From NCBI GenBank assembly GCA_027257055.1, contig JAPVLO010000520.1, positions 496,001-560,000 of the forward strand: a stretch of DNA of 64,000 nt, written 5' to 3'. Each line of letters starts with the position of its first letter. The stretch's first letter is position 1. The notes under the pieces are model-generated. The model was given only the letters and a program-made list of their open reading frames with translations, was not told the origin of the DNA and did no database searches. Below, piece after piece: positions 11,359 to 24,016 of the stretch. The stretch comes from Cephalopachus bancanus. Lineage: Eukaryota > Chordata > Mammalia > Primates > Tarsiidae. The position numbers were made by a program, and so were the translations under genes.

Positions 11359-11712
11359 CTAAGTATTCTTCAGTCTCCCATACGGTAGCCATCAACAACA
11401 CTCAAATAAGAGTATTGTCACACATCGAGCTCATGTCCTGTATTGCGAATGGTTTCTTCACCCACCCATCAAAATAGCTCTTGATATTTTTGTTTATGTG
11501 TTCTATTTTTTTATCACTCAGGAAATTTGTTTTCTGTTTCTGTCAATATATTTCTTTAGAGCTATATATACTTTTTTCTTTTCTTTTTTGCTATTCCAAG
11601 ATTATTTTTAAAATTGCCATTTCCTTTGAAAAAAATGCAAACACAATATTGTTTTAGAGCTAGCTTTGTATTCTTTGTTAACTGAGTATTGATTTGAGGT
11701 AGATTTTCTTTT

Positions 11713-11880
11713 TGGGGGTGTGAGAATGCAGTCCCCCCACTACCACAGATTATGCAGATGAGTTTCCCATATTTGGGAAATCTCACGGATCAACACATTC
11801 GGGGTACAATGGATAAGCCTCGCCCTGGCCCTGGTAAAACCACCTTGGTGATCATGGTATCTCCCCTGCCAGGTAAGTAT
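11713..11880 (-). pseudogene. RNU1 pseudogene: U1 snRNA retropseudogene, left-arm copy
   Basis: Reverse complement of a full-length U1 spliceosomal RNA, starting with an intact 5' splice-site recognition end ATACTTACCTG (11870-11880). It is flanked by perfect 15-bp direct repeats TGAGGTAGATTTTCT at 11695-11709 and 11881-11895, showing LINE-mediated retroposition. The Sm site reads AATCTGTGG instead of AATTTGTGG, there is a short CCAGGG-type internal insertion, and no snRNA promoter (PSE) is expected upstream. Non-functional. Confidence 0.93.
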
Positions 11881-12087
11881 TGAGGTAGATTTTCTATCAT
11901 AACTCTCTCCAAATGTATAACTAATTATACTGATGCCAGCCACTTATTGTAGAACCCATCCATTATGTTTTGATTGAAATTGCATGAAATTGACAATTAT
12001 TGGCATTTTTAGAATGCTTTCATCTAAATACAACTATTTAGACCTTTTTGTCACTTGTGAAATTTCCGTTTTAAATATCTTTCACAT

Positions 12088-12386
12088 AGCCGGGCTCGGT
12101 GGCTCAGCCTGTAATCCCGCGCCTTTGGGAGGCTGAGGTGAGTGGATTGCCTGAGTCCGCGGGTTCGAGACCCGCCCGGGCAGCGAGACCTCATCTCTAC
12201 AATAAATAAAAAAAAAAAAAATAAATCAGCTGGGCTATGGTAGCACCTGCCTGTAATTCCGGCTACTTGGAAGGCTGAGGCGGAAGGATCGCCGGAGCCC
12301 AGCAGGTCGAGGCTGCGGTGGCCGGGAGCGGCCACTGCACTCCAGTCTGGGCGACAGAGTGAGACTCCAACTCAAAAAAAAAAAAA
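12088..12386 (+). repeat. Alu SINE, left-arm copy
   Basis: Dimeric Alu in sense with an A tail, flanked by perfect 11-bp repeats ATCTTTCACAT at 12077-12087 and 12387-12397. The same insertion with the same target repeat is in the right arm, so it predates the duplication or was copied by conversion. Confidence 0.95.
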
Positions 12387-13418
12387 ATCTTTCACATTTT
12401 AGAGGTGATTATTCCTAAGTATTATCTGTTTGTGTGTGTGTGTAGACATGATCTTTACCTTGTCTTACAACGCTATGTTACTTTGACTCTGCTGTCCTTA
12501 TCCCATGTGCCAGCACACTGGACATATCTGTGGCTTCTGCTGCTTTGGAAACAGTAATAAAAAAGGTGAGTGGTCAAGTGCCTCACAATTGCTACTTTCA
12601 AAGAGTAGGGAAAGGAAAAAGACAAAGCATTTAGACCTATTGTTCCACAAATGTCCCTTTCCCAGAACTCTTCCTAAAGACCCTTTTCCTTCCTTCATTT
12701 TACTTTTATATTTTCTTCCTCCCCCACATTCCTGGCAGTGGAGTAGTCCAAACTAGTTCTTCTGGTTTATTCAATCGTGTTTCTTTCATCCCTGGCAGGG
12801 TCTCCATTAAGTCTAGCCATCAGTATTCTATTGTTCTTTGTTCTCAAATATCTGGATATATGATTTTGAAGGAAGAAAAGGCAAATTTGATGGCTCAAGT
12901 TATTACCTGAGCTTATGATTAAGCCACACAACCCCACTCTGAATAAATATCTGTATCTCACAAAGATCAATTATCAATGTGTAAATTTATATTCAGAGTT
13001 CTATATTTTTCATTATCCAGGCCTTTAAATTGGGTAGTAGATGAAGTTGTCGACCTCCCCTTTCACCTGGGGAAGGGATGTGGATGTAAGGGAAGTGATA
13101 GGAGAGGTTATCACCAGCCTTCTCTTGCAGGCTTTTCCAGCCTACCACTAAACTGTCTCATGTTGGACTCGGCACTTTGGTAGCTTGTACGTATGGAAGT
13201 GAAAGAAAACTAATCCCAATGCTTTTAAATTTCCCAGTAGCTTGTCTGGTTGTATCTACCATCCACCAGGGCTTTAATCTGGGAATTGATCTGAGTCAGG
13301 AGACATGAGATTGGCTGTTTTGCCTTCTCCCCTCTCCACAAAGTTTCTCTGATAAACATCTCCTTTAGGTTCTGAGTTCTCACTAACTTTGGCTTATGGT
13401 AAATATCTTTGGTCAAAA

Positions 13419-13937
13419 TCCCACTCTCCTGTTGCAGAATCTCCCTGCATTCACACCTTTCTCTTTAGGGTTGTAACTCATGGATCTACCTGGGATTTAC
13501 TTCTGTGCAAAGTGGAAGTGAGTGACGTGACTTGTCTTCTTTTCCCACATGACAAACCAATGAACCCGGCACCACTGGGCAGGCACTCTGTCCTAGTGCT
13601 GCTGTGTGGCACATTCCGGGATCCTCGCACACCCAGCCGAGCACCCTTTCTGTTACTGCATGGCATTAAAGTCCCTCCTGAGACACACCCTCTTCTCCTA
13701 GGTTCCTCTAGCAGGAATCCTTGGCTCCCTGGGTAACCTGAGGCAGGTGGTATGTGTCAGTCGGGCGGGCTGTGTTGGCACTTTGAGGAGGCCTCTGTCC
13801 TGGGTACCTTCTCAGGAAGTATTCTGGCCCCCAGGAAGCTTAGGAACTCTCATCCTGGCCACTTTCCCACCATGGAAAACAGGGGACTGGTCTCTCCCCT
13901 CTCCCACAATATTACATCTGTAGATTATACAAGAAAG
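13419..13937 (+). repeat. Arm segment, third copy, abutting the left arm edge
   Basis: Direct-orientation copy of 10816-11358, more diverged than the arms are from each other, with a small deletion near its start (a TTGGTAGTTTCCCCA-type stretch is missing). It begins within five bases of the inner end of the left arm. Confidence 0.9.
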
Positions 13938-14169
13938 TGTGTCTTGTATGTAATTATAAATATTATATATTCCTTTATTTATGATAATATATTTACTAAA
14001 ACACTGGAGAACACATTCACACATTTACTAATACACTGGACAATATCTCTTTAATGATGTGCAAAGAAAGGGACACCATCTCTGTTTCTTTTTGCCTCCT
14101 ATCAAGTGTAATAGGTTGCAAGGGAAATGGTCAATAAGATACTTAATTATCTTTTTCTTTCCTTTGTGC

Positions 14170-14620
14170 CTCTTCTACTTTGTATTTATGTATGCATGTT
14201 CCATTCAAAAATAAATTTACTAAGAACTAATTATTGTTCGTTTGTATAAAAGCTATTGGTTTAGCATCATCAATCTATGGTCAGACTTTTTTGGTGAGCT
14301 TAGTTATTATTTTAATTAGTTTGCTTCCTTTTTTCCCTCTAACTTCTTAAGTAGACAAACATAGTTTGCATATTTTTCAGTGCCCATTTTGAATTTTGTT
14401 ATAAATATGTGTATTCAAATTATTATACAGTATTGTTTCATATGTTTAAAATTACATAAACAGCATTATACTGTATCTTTCTGCAAATTGATTATTTCAC
14501 TCAACATTAGGTTTCTGAGCATTATCTAGACTGATATACAAGAATCTAGTTCACTCATTTTTACTGCTTTATAAATTCTATTATTTAAACATATAACATA
14601 TTATTCATTCAGAAACCTCC
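14170..14620 (-). repeat. Old antisense L1-like sequence
   Basis: T-rich sequence with L1 3'-region style wording (ATTTCACTCAACATTAGG, then GAGCATTATCTAGACTG near 14490-14530). Edges uncertain. Confidence 0.4.
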
Positions 14621-14773
14621 AGCAAACATCAACCTTACACTGAAACATCAATGATTAAAATCAGAAACAAGACAAATATGCACTACATCATCAGTACTGT
14701 TGTTCTGGAGGCCCGTGACAGTACAATGAGATAAGTAAAAGAAATGAACTATAAACTATTGAATAGGAAGAGA

Positions 14774-15420
14774 TTAAACTGTCATAATTTGTAAATTTTT
14801 GGCACGTTTGAGTTCCTTGTAGATCCTAGATGGTAGGCCTTTGTCAGATACACAGTTGGAAAATATTTTTTCACAGTCGGTGGGCTGTCTCCCCGCTCTC
14901 TTGATGGTTACTTTGGCTTTGCAGAAGCTTGTCAGTTTGCTGAGGTCCCACTTGTCTATTTTATCTCTTATGGCATGGGCACTTTGGGTTTTGATTAGGA
15001 ATTGATTGCCAGTTCCAATTTCCATAAGGGTGTCTCCTGCATTTTCTAAGGTTCTTATAGTTTGAGGTTTCATGTGTAAGTCTTTGGTTTTTGTGTATGG
15101 TGATAAGTAGAGGTCTTGTTTTAATCTTCTGTATGTGCTCAACCATTTTTCCCAGCACCATTTACTGAATGGATTCCCCTCTCCCTTGTTTTTGGTGGTG
15201 GAGGCTTTATTGAAGATGAGTTAGTTGAAAAATTGAGATTTTGCTTCTGGAATTTCTATCCGGTTCCATTGGTCTATACGCCTGTTCTTGTACCAATACC
15301 AGGCTGTTTTGATTATTGTAGCTTTATAATAAAGTTTAAATTCTGGGAGTGTGATACCTCCCACTTTTTTTTTTTTTTTTTGCTGAGGATTGTTTTGGCT
15401 ATTCATGGTCTTTTATGAAG
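14774..15420 (-). repeat. 5'-truncated L1 fragment (ORF2 C-terminal part)
   Basis: The minus strand encodes the C-terminal region of L1 ORF2p, recognisable by KIDKWDL, SFCKAK, RQPTDCEKIF and SDKGLPSRIYKEL, and upstream by a [18 protein letters not shown] word. The frame is broken by shifts between 15142 and 15220, so it is a dead fragment. Confidence 0.92.
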
Positions 15421-15910
15421 ATGCCTATTTAAAGCCACTGAGTTTTGGAGTATATTTTTTTAATGCAGCAACAGACAGCAAATATACAATACAAAACAAA
15501 AATGCGTACTCACTCCAAAAGTACAGCAAATTAAGATATAGAATAATTTCAGCATCTGATGAAATATAAGAAAAATGTAATATATTAAGCCTTGAGTGTA
15601 AGAACAGTCTTCATTAAGTGGCTCAAGAACCTTGACCTCGGAGCCTAGAGCATTTCTAAACAACTATAGTGGGCTGGATTGAATCAGAAGCTAATCCCAA
15701 TTATCCGTGGGCTCTGACCATTCCACTTGAGATGAGGCAGGTTTGAACTAGCCCCCAAGTTACTAGAAAGGATGCAGATAAATATCCCCAGGGTCAGACA
15801 CCCTCATAACCTGATATAGTTGATTTATACCTTGCATCTCGCTCTACCACACCAGAAGATAGTAGATAAGTAGACTGAGGCTGCTTGGGTCCCAGAACAG
15901 TCTAAAGTGA

Positions 15911-15972
15911 CCAAATGGATATAAAGGCAACCCTCATACAGCCAAAGAGAACCCTAGGTTGAACTTATAAAA
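15911..15972 (+). repeat. Short inverted repeat in the spacer, copy A
   Basis: About 62 bp (ACCAAATGGATATAAAGG to TTGAACTTATAAA) that recurs almost unchanged in reverse complement at 17461-17526. Flanks do not match. Confidence 0.85.
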
Positions 15973-16509
15973 GTATCTGAGGGATTTGAACACTAGTCAG
16001 GTGGTATCATTTTCAAAAGGGTACCTTCATGGAGTCTTGAAATCAAGGGGAGTGTGACCTTCTAGTGGAGAGAATACAGCTGAGCTTTCTATTTTATATA
16101 ACCATCTGCATGCAGTTAAGTTCTAGTTTGCTTTTACATTCTGTTCTATAACAAAGTGTCCCATTAAAATAGCTTTCTGCTTTCAACTCTAGACATGGAA
16201 AACCATAAACTGTATTGAGATGATTATGCTCATTGCTGAGCCAAGAGGTGTCCTAGTACTTGAGCCCATCTTAGAAGATGATTCACATACCACCTGTGGG
16301 GATGAGATTTTAAGTAGATATGAGACTTAATAAAAGTGCAGCTGACTATGTGGCATATAGAAAAAGATGATAAAAAGCAGAAGAAAGAATAGCAAAGCTG
16401 ATACTCTTGTTTTACAAAGTGCAAAGTGAATAAATACTAGTGGAAGTTTATGAAACAAAATTAAGTTTTATGTATATTAAAGTTAAGTTTAACAGCCTTA
16501 AGTATTTTA

Positions 16510-16655
16510 ATTTGTTTTTATTGTCTACTTCCACCACAAGAAAGCAAGCTTGATAAAGGCTATCTCTGTTTTGCTCACTACCAAACTCCAAATGTTTTGA
16601 ATAGTGCCTGGCACATAACAGTGTTCAAGAAACATTTGTGGATTGCATGATTAAA
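16510..16655 (+). repeat. L2 LINE 3' end
   Basis: Shows the L2 3'-end layout: an AAGCTTGATAAAGGC-type word, a GTCT-like word, then AGTGCCTGGCACATAACAG and a run into an AAACATTTGTGGATTG-type end. Confidence 0.65.
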
Positions 16656-16744
16656 CTAAAATGATAACACTATAAAAATAAGAGAGGGAGAGGAAAGATG
16701 GTACTATAAATGAGCTTGTGTTCTATTTTCATATCAGAAGTTTA

Positions 16745-16962
16745 TTAGCAAAGGCATACAGAATGGCATAATGGACATTGAAAATTCAGAAGTGGGGAGG
16801 GTGAAGGGATAGGGATGAAAAGTCACCTATCGGGTACAATGTGAACAGGTCAGGGTGGAGGGTACACTTAAAACCTAGACTTCTTCACCACTATGTAATG
16901 CATCCATGTACAAATGCATCCATTTGTACCCCCTACAGCCATTGATAATTTTTTAAAAGAAA
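16745..16962 (+). repeat. L1 3' UTR fragment
   Basis: Sense L1 3' UTR wording: AGAATGGCATAATGGACATTG, then GGGTACAATGTGAACA, GGGTACAC and TTTGTACCCCCTACAGCC, ending in a TTTTTTAAA-type run. Confidence 0.8.
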
Positions 16963-17004
16963 TCATTAGAGATACAAGTGTATTTGGGGATTCTTGAAGA
17001 TAAT

Positions 17005-17205
17005 TACAAGAGCAGAGTTTCTCAGTCTCAGCACTATTAACGTTTTGGACCAAGAATTGTACCATGCATTATAGGATCTCTGGTCTCTACTCCCACAAGA
17101 TGCTGGTAGCAGCCCTTTCCCCAGTTGTGACAACAAAAAAATGTTTTTAGACAATGACAAATGTCCCTTGGGGAGCAAAATCATCCCTCATTGAGAACCA
17201 TTACA
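17005..17205 (-). mobile_element. MER20-like hAT-Charlie DNA transposon relic
   Basis: About 200 bp with the order TTTCTCAGTCTCAGCACTATT, CTCTGGTCTCTAC, AGTTGTGACAAC, CAAATGTCCCTTGGGG and a terminal TTGAGAACCATT, which is the reverse complement of the MER20 family as I remember it. Non-autonomous and long inactive. Confidence 0.7.
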
Positions 17206-17460
17206 TCAGAAGGAGCTAAAATCAGAAAAATTAAGAAAACTTGCCACTCTAGAGAGTGATACTGGGTCTATGAAAGTGCAAAAGGGAAAACTGTTTTCAT
17301 TATAAACTCTGTACTAATTGCTGTGTTCTCAAATGTATGTATTATTCTGATACATATTAACATTTATTCAAAAAACATTCATTGAATGGAATCAATGGGG
17401 CCTGTGAAAAGTTAAAAAAATAGAATGAGGAAGAAGAAAGAGTCAATAATGATTAGGGAA

Positions 17461-17526
17461 TTTTTATAAGTTCAACCTAGGCTTTTCTTTGGCTGTATGA
17501 GGGTTGCCTTTATATCCATTTGGCAA
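17461..17526 (-). repeat. Short inverted repeat in the spacer, copy B
   Basis: Reverse complement of 15911-15972, differing at only a few positions. Confidence 0.85.
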
Positions 17527-18802
17527 GCAACAGGGAGGATGGTGGTTGTGTTCACTGAGACTAAGCATACAAAAGGGAGAACAGTTTCAGTGTAGGACCA
17601 GGGAATAATTATTCCAATTTCAAATATCTTGAATATGAAATTTCTGTGAGATATGAGAACTGTGGGCATCAAATAAATTTATCTTGAACTTAAAATATGT
17701 AGACTTGTGTCTCACTAACATATAGATGATAAGTAATGGCAGCGGATGAGATTCCTAGAAATAGAAGAGTCTTGAGAACAGAACCCCAACGAACATCAAG
17801 AAACTGAGTATATAATATTTTAGTTTCTATCGTGCATCCGCATTTTAAAAATAATTAGGACCACATTGTAAATACGGTTTAACAGATTTTAAAAACAAAT
17901 TTATTTTGCAAAAAAATGCACATTTACTGAGGCTATTTCAAAAATATGTAGGTAAGCATAAACTTTTCTCCAGAACCAAAATTGCTTCTTGAACTCTAGA
18001 CGATCAAACTGAGTAGACACTGAGCACTAATTATGTGCTAGGCAGATGGCTATTCAATTGTAAACAAGACAGGCACCCTTCCTGTGTTCATAGAGCTTAT
18101 CATCTAGTGGAAAATATAGCAAAAGAAAATAGGAGCTCACAATGGGGTGTGATGAATGCTATGAAAATTAATAATAGAAAGCCACTTTAACTGAAGACAC
18201 AATGGGGTGTGATTAAAGCATCCCCGATGTCACCCATTTTTCTCTCATTAGGCATGAGCTCAGTTGCAAGGACAGGAAGAAATTATTTGTTGTGAGTTCT
18301 TTTGTTCCCTGTACCGTGTACTAAGAACGTTCAGGAAGGTTGGCAGAGAACATGGAGTTGTTTGTCTTTCTGGGCCTGACTAGAGGCTCAAATCAAGTCT
18401 CTCAGTATTCTGAGTTCTGATTCCTTCACAGAGAGTGTCTCCAAGGATTTGTAAATTGGTTTTATGCTTGACAGTCTGTTCAGTTAATTTTCCAGAAACT
18501 CTCTAACTGCACTCTTGAGTCAGCCACTAAGCAATACCAAATTCTAGAATGAGGAGAGGCTGTTTGTATATTTCTTAAAGATAAGAAGCATGCACAAGTT
18601 GACAGTGCCTCAGTAGACCCTATTGGGCTAGGAGAAGCAGAAAGAGATTGGGCTAAAGAAGAAATCAGAGACGGGTCATATTTGCTTCAATAGCAAATAT
18701 GGAGATGACTCTGTCCCTGAGTACCAAAAGAAAGGAGAAACTTCAACAGTCCCAGCTACCTCTCTCTAATTAATGGCTTGGGCCACAAGGAAAAAATTTT
18801 AG

Positions 18803-19116
<314 letters not shown>

Positions 19117-21684
19117 TAAGGAAAATTTTGGATATCAGGGAAGACAACTCTAGTAACTTTTCTTTGATGCACTGTCTGCAAATAACTTGTTTAAAAAACC
19201 CTGATATTTCTTAAAGATGAAAAATCAAAATTGAACTGACGTAAGAGGTAAACTCAAGTAGTACATGGAAAAAGGAGAAAAGGGACATGAAAAATAAATA
19301 GCAGGTGAAGAAAACTCATCTGGGAAATGCTATCATAAAGTAGATGTAAATTATCACCAAATATTTCATATAAATTTGGAAATTTTAATAAAGTAAGCAA
19401 GAGCTCAAGAAAGGGATGGCAATATAAGAATGAGATAAAATATGAGCTGTCAGACCCTAGGGAAGAATGTGGAAAAAGAAATTTAACAATAACAGAGATT
19501 AAGGCTAAAATGGCAGAAACACAAGGAAGAAAGAAACTGTAGCAAAAGCACAGCAATTAATGTCAAATTTACGTAAATTCAGGACTAAGATCAAAACAAA
19601 TGTGGTGATATGGTTACAGGACAAATGTAATGGTGATAAACTCAGAGTAGAGGTTATATAATTAACAACAACTGGGAGAGAAAATAAAAAGAAGGTGGGA
19701 GGTAATTTAAATATGTTGATTTTTCTTATCCTTAATAATTGGGGTAAAAAAATTCCATCTAAAACAGACAAATAGGGTGGTATAGGTATAAGTATACTGA
19801 ATAGTACAAAGATAAACACTGAGAAATAGAATTTAATCAACTAAAATTGAGTGGATGAAAAGAGAAAGGGGAGAAGGGAAGAAAATAAATATGTTTAAAG
19901 TTAATTATTAAAGCATTATTTGTAATAGTTAGAAAAATGGGAGGAAACCCTAAATATCCACAAATAGGGAGCTGACTAAGTGATTATGATAATTTCATGC
20001 AAAACATACTATTTAGCTATAAAATAAAAGCAAATTTTTATGTATTAATATCAAAAATTGACAAAATTATTCATAGCTTTTTATGTATGTGTATGTATGT
20101 GTGTGTGCATGTGTGCAATATCTCTGGAATAATGCACAAGAAACTGTTAACATTGCCTTTGTTGGGAGAGAATTTGGTGAGAGAGAGATATTTAAATGTA
20201 TACTCTGTTATCTTTTGAAACTCTAAGATTTGCTGCCTATGTTTAAAATAAATTAAATTTAAATTTAAGATAAAATGTAAAAATGTGGTTGACTCATCTT
20301 TGCTCAGTCTTGTGGATATCATGTTATGTGAGATGCCTAATATGTGTTTTAAAGAATTTCCTCACTCCACATACATCTTTCTTTGTTCTGTCCTTCTGAG
20401 GACTAAGACAAATGTGTACGAAAATGTCCTGGTTGCCAACTTGGGCCACTTTGTCCCTACTTATTCTCATTATTCACCATTAAGATAAAGTAATTAGGAT
20501 AAAAACTTCACACAAAGAGAAGTCAGATACTTCCAATACCTTGTTCAAGAACCTTTGAGTTCTTGATGCTAATTTTTACAATCCAAAATCAATTTGGAGT
20601 TTTTTTAATTCAAAGAGTTGTCATTATATATTGGGAACCAGGCCGGAGAGACTCGGACCAAAGATATTTACTACAAGCCAAAGTTAGTGAGAACTCAGAA
20701 CCTAAAGGAGATGTTTATCAGCGAAACTTTGTGGAGAGGGGAGAAGGCAAAACAGCCAATCTCATGTCTCCTGACTCAGATCAATTCCCAGATTAAAGCC
20801 CTGGTGGATGGTAGATACAACCAGACAAGCTACTGGGAAATTTAAGAGCATTGGGATTAGTTTTTTTTCACTTCCATACGTACAAGCTACCAAAGTGCCG
20901 AGTCCAACATGAGACAGTTTAGTGGTAGGCTGGAAAAGCCTGCAAGAGAAGGCTGGTGATAACCTCTCCTATCACTTCCCTTACATCCACATCCCTTCCC
21001 CAGGTGAGAGGGGAGGTCGACAACTTCATCTACTACCCAATTTGAAAGCCTGGATAATGAAAAATATAGAAAATCTGAATATAAATTTACACATTGATAA
21101 TTGATCTTTGTGAGATACAGATATTTATTCAGAGTGGGGTTGTGTGGCTTAATCATAAGCTCAGGTAATAACTTGAGCCATCAAATTTGCCTTTTCTTCC
21201 TTCAAAATCATATATCCAGATATTTGAGAACAAAGAACAATAGAATACTGATGGCTAGACTTAATGGAGACCCTGCCAGGGGTGAAAGAAACACGATTGA
21301 ATAAACCAGAAGAACTAGTTTGGACTACTCCACTGCCAGGAATGTGGGGGAGGAAGAAAATATAAAAGTAAAATGAAGGAAGGAAAAGGGTCTTTAGGAA
21401 GAGTTCTGGGAAAGGGACATTTGTGGAACAATAGGTCTAAATGCTTTGTCTTTTTCCTTTCCCTACTCTTTGAAAGTAGCAATTGTGAGGCACTTGACCA
21501 CTCACCTTTTTTATTACTGTTTCCAAAGCAGCAGAAGCCACAGATATGTCCAGTGTGCTGGCACATGGGGTAAGGACAGCAGAGTCAAAGTAACATAGCG
21601 TTGTAAGACAAGGTAAAGATCATGTCTACACACACACACAAACAGATAATACTTAGGAATAATCCCCTCTAAAATGTGAAAGAT

Positions 21685-21985
21685 TTTTTTTTTTTTTTGA
21701 GTTGGAGTCTCACTCTGTCGCCCAGACTGGAGTGCAGTGGCCGCTCCCGGGCCCCCGCAGCCTCGACCTGCTGGGCTCCGGCGATCCTTCCGCCTCAGCC
21801 TTCCAAGTAGCCGGAATTACAGGCAGGTGCTACCATAGCCCAGCTGATTTATTTTTTTTTTTTTGATTTATTGTAGAGATGAGGTCTCGCTGCCCGGGCG
21901 GGTCTCGAACCCGCGGACTCAGGCAATCCACTCACCTCAGCCTCCCAAAGGCGCGGGATTACAGGCTGAGCCACCGAGCCCGGCT
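21685..21985 (-). repeat. Alu SINE, right-arm copy
   Basis: Counterpart of 12088-12386. Target repeats ATGTGAAAGAT at 21674-21684 and 21986-21996 are perfect. Confidence 0.95.
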
Positions 21986-22192
21986 ATGTGAAAGATATTT
22001 AAAACGGAAATTTCACAAGTGACAAAAAGGTCTAAATAGTTGTATTTAGATGAAAGCATTCTAAAAATGCCAATAATTGTCAATTTCATGCAATTTCAAT
22101 CAAAACATAATGGATGGGTTCTACAATAAGTGGCTGGCATCAGTATAATTAGTTATACATTTGGAGAGAGTTATGATAGAAAATCTACCTCA

Positions 22193-22360
22193 ATACTTAC
22201 CTGGCAGGGGAGATACCATGATCACCAAGGTGGTTTTACCAGGGCCAGGGCGAGGCTTATCCATTGTACCCCGAATGTGTTGATCCGTGAGATTTCCCAA
22301 ATATGGGAAACTCATCTGCATAATCTGTGGTAGTGGGGGGACTGCATTCTCACACCCCCA
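22193..22360 (+). pseudogene. RNU1 pseudogene: U1 snRNA retropseudogene, right-arm copy
   Basis: Begins ATACTTACCTGGCAGGGGAG and runs the full U1 length, with stem-loop wording GATACCATGATCA and a TAGTGGGGGGACTGC-type 3' part. Flanked by 15-bp repeats AGAAAATCTACCTCA at 22178-22192 and 22364-22378. It has the same Sm-site change and internal insertion as the left copy. Confidence 0.93.
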
Positions 22361-22712
22361 AAAAGAAAATCTACCTCAAATCAATACTCAGTTAACAAAG
22401 AATACAAAGCTAGCTCTAAAACAATATTGTGTTTGCATTTTTTTCAAAGGAAATGGCAATTTTAAAAATAATCTTGGAATAGCAAAAAAGAAAAGAAAAA
22501 AGTATATATAGCTCTAAAGAAATATATTGACAGAAACAGAAAACAAATTTCCTGAGTGATAAAAAAATAGAACACATAAAAAAAAATATCAAGAGCTATT
22601 TGATGGGTGGGTGAAGAAACCATTCGCAATACAGGACATGAGCTCGATGTGTGACAATACTCTTATTTGAGTGTTGTTGATGGCTACCGTATGGGAGACT
22701 GAAGAATACTTA

Positions 22713-23255
22713 GAAAAATAGCTTCCTTGTATCGTCTACAGAGGTAGTATTTTGGGAGAGGGGAGAGACCAGTCCCCAGTTTTCCATGGCGGGAAAGTGG
22801 CCAGGGTGAGGGTTCCTAAGCTTCTTGAGGGGCCCGAATACTTCCTGAAAAGGTACCCAGGACAGAGGCCTGCTCACAAGCGCCAGCACAGCCCTCCCCA
22901 CTGACACATACCACCTGCCTCAGCTGCCCAGGGAGCCAAGGGTTCCTGTCAGAGGTTCCTAGGGGAAAGAGGTGCGTCTTGGAGGGACTTTAATGCCATG
23001 CAGGAAGAGACAGTGTGCTTGGTTGGGTGTGTGAGGATCCCGGAATGTGCCACACAGCAGCTCTAGCACAGAGTGCTCGGCCAGTGGTGCCGGGTTCATT
23101 GGTTAGTCACATGGGAAAAGAAGCCAAGTCATGTCACTCTCTCCCACCTTGCACAGAAGTAAATCCCAGGTAGATCCATGAGTCAAAACCCTAAAGAGAA
23201 AGGTGTGAATGCATGGGGAAACTACCAAGGAGACTCTGCAACAGCAGAGTGGGAA
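22713..23255 (-). repeat. Arm segment present in three copies (right-arm copy)
   Basis: Reverse complement of 10816-11358; edges are placed by symmetry of the palindrome. Confidence 0.85.
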
Positions 23256-23802
23256 AGGCGTCCTGGGGAACACACAAAAACAAGAGGCAGTAAGGGAGCA
23301 CGAAGTTTCAGGGTGGAAAGGAGGCTGTGAGCAGAAGCAGGAGGGAAGCGGCAGGTTGTGAGAAGACCCATGCAGCATCTGTACCAGGCAGGGGAGGGCC
23401 GGCCTTCTGCAGGTCTCTGGTGCAGCGCCCCTCTGCATCTTTGACCAATCAGTATGCCTCAGAAGGGAGGCAAGAACAACCCTCTGTCACAGCTGCCCAA
23501 CTCTTAGCCGAGTGGTGCATCAGTGGAGAGACTGACTTGGTGAGGGCTGTGCCGCTCCACGGGTGGCTCTTAACTGTGAGGGGATTGTGGTGGAAACTGC
23601 CTTGAGAGTGACACACACGGCCCCAGTGAGGATGGAGGATGCAGTGTTTGAAACTGGATGTGTCTTTCCAGGAAGCTGCATGTCTGCAATCTTGTGTGCA
23701 TTTACCGAGGGGGGAGGGGTGGAGGTGTCCAACCACAAAGTCCCCAGGAAGACAGCAGGCTGGGGAAGCACCTGGAGTTGGTTTTAGCAGTTCTGTCTGC
23801 AG

Positions 23803-24016
23803 GCCCCCAAACAAGAAGCCAGTCCAGAGCCCTTTGAAGGTGGAAGGTAGCCTGTGGCAGCAGTTCCAGATTCACACAAGAGACAGCTTTGGCTGGGTCG
23901 GCACCATCCAGGCAGGGCGCCTCCCCACAGAATGTGACAAGCTCAGCATCGATGACCTTGTCCAATGTCTGCTGCAAGGAAGCCCCGAGAGACGGTCTTC
24001 TGGTTGCAGCAAACAG
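23803..24016 (+). other. Candidate exon, right-arm copy
   Basis: 214 bp open reading segment bounded by TCTGTCTGCAG before 23803 and CAG|GTAAGT at 24016/24017. It sits within a 224-codon open frame (23639-24313). The peptide includes SLWQQFQIHTRDSFGW and DKLSIDDLVQCLLQ, which looks protein-like, but I do not recognise a family. Conservation in the other arm is not evidence of selection because the arms are homogenised. Confidence 0.3.

Larger units (their letters stand above)
8521..11712. other. GC-rich, repeat-poor arm segment of unknown content
   Basis: About 3.2 kb without recognisable Alu or L1, unlike the rest of the window. It holds several 80-160 codon frames on both strands, none of which I recognise. 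The only element with splice-like edges is the candidate exon at 10054-10266. It includes a hypervariable C tract (8763-8850) and the segment 10816-11358 that is present a third time at 13419-13937. Confidence 0.5.
6961..13414 (+). repeat. Left arm of large inverted repeat (palindrome)
   Basis: About 6.45 kb that reappears in reverse complement at 20656-27111. Everything inside matches: the ARMCX6 3' half, its 3' UTR, a GC-rich block, a U1 pseudogene, an Alu with its target duplications and the flanking unique sequence. The outer edge is at the GACCTG of an Asp-Leu codon pair in ARMCX6; the inner edge is at GGTC, 13411-13414. Differences are scattered single bases plus changes in homopolymer tracts. 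Confidence 0.97.

Noticed and set aside
22193..22360. Functional U1 snRNA gene
   Set aside because: Flanking target-site duplications, an altered Sm site and an internal insertion mark it as a retropseudogene.
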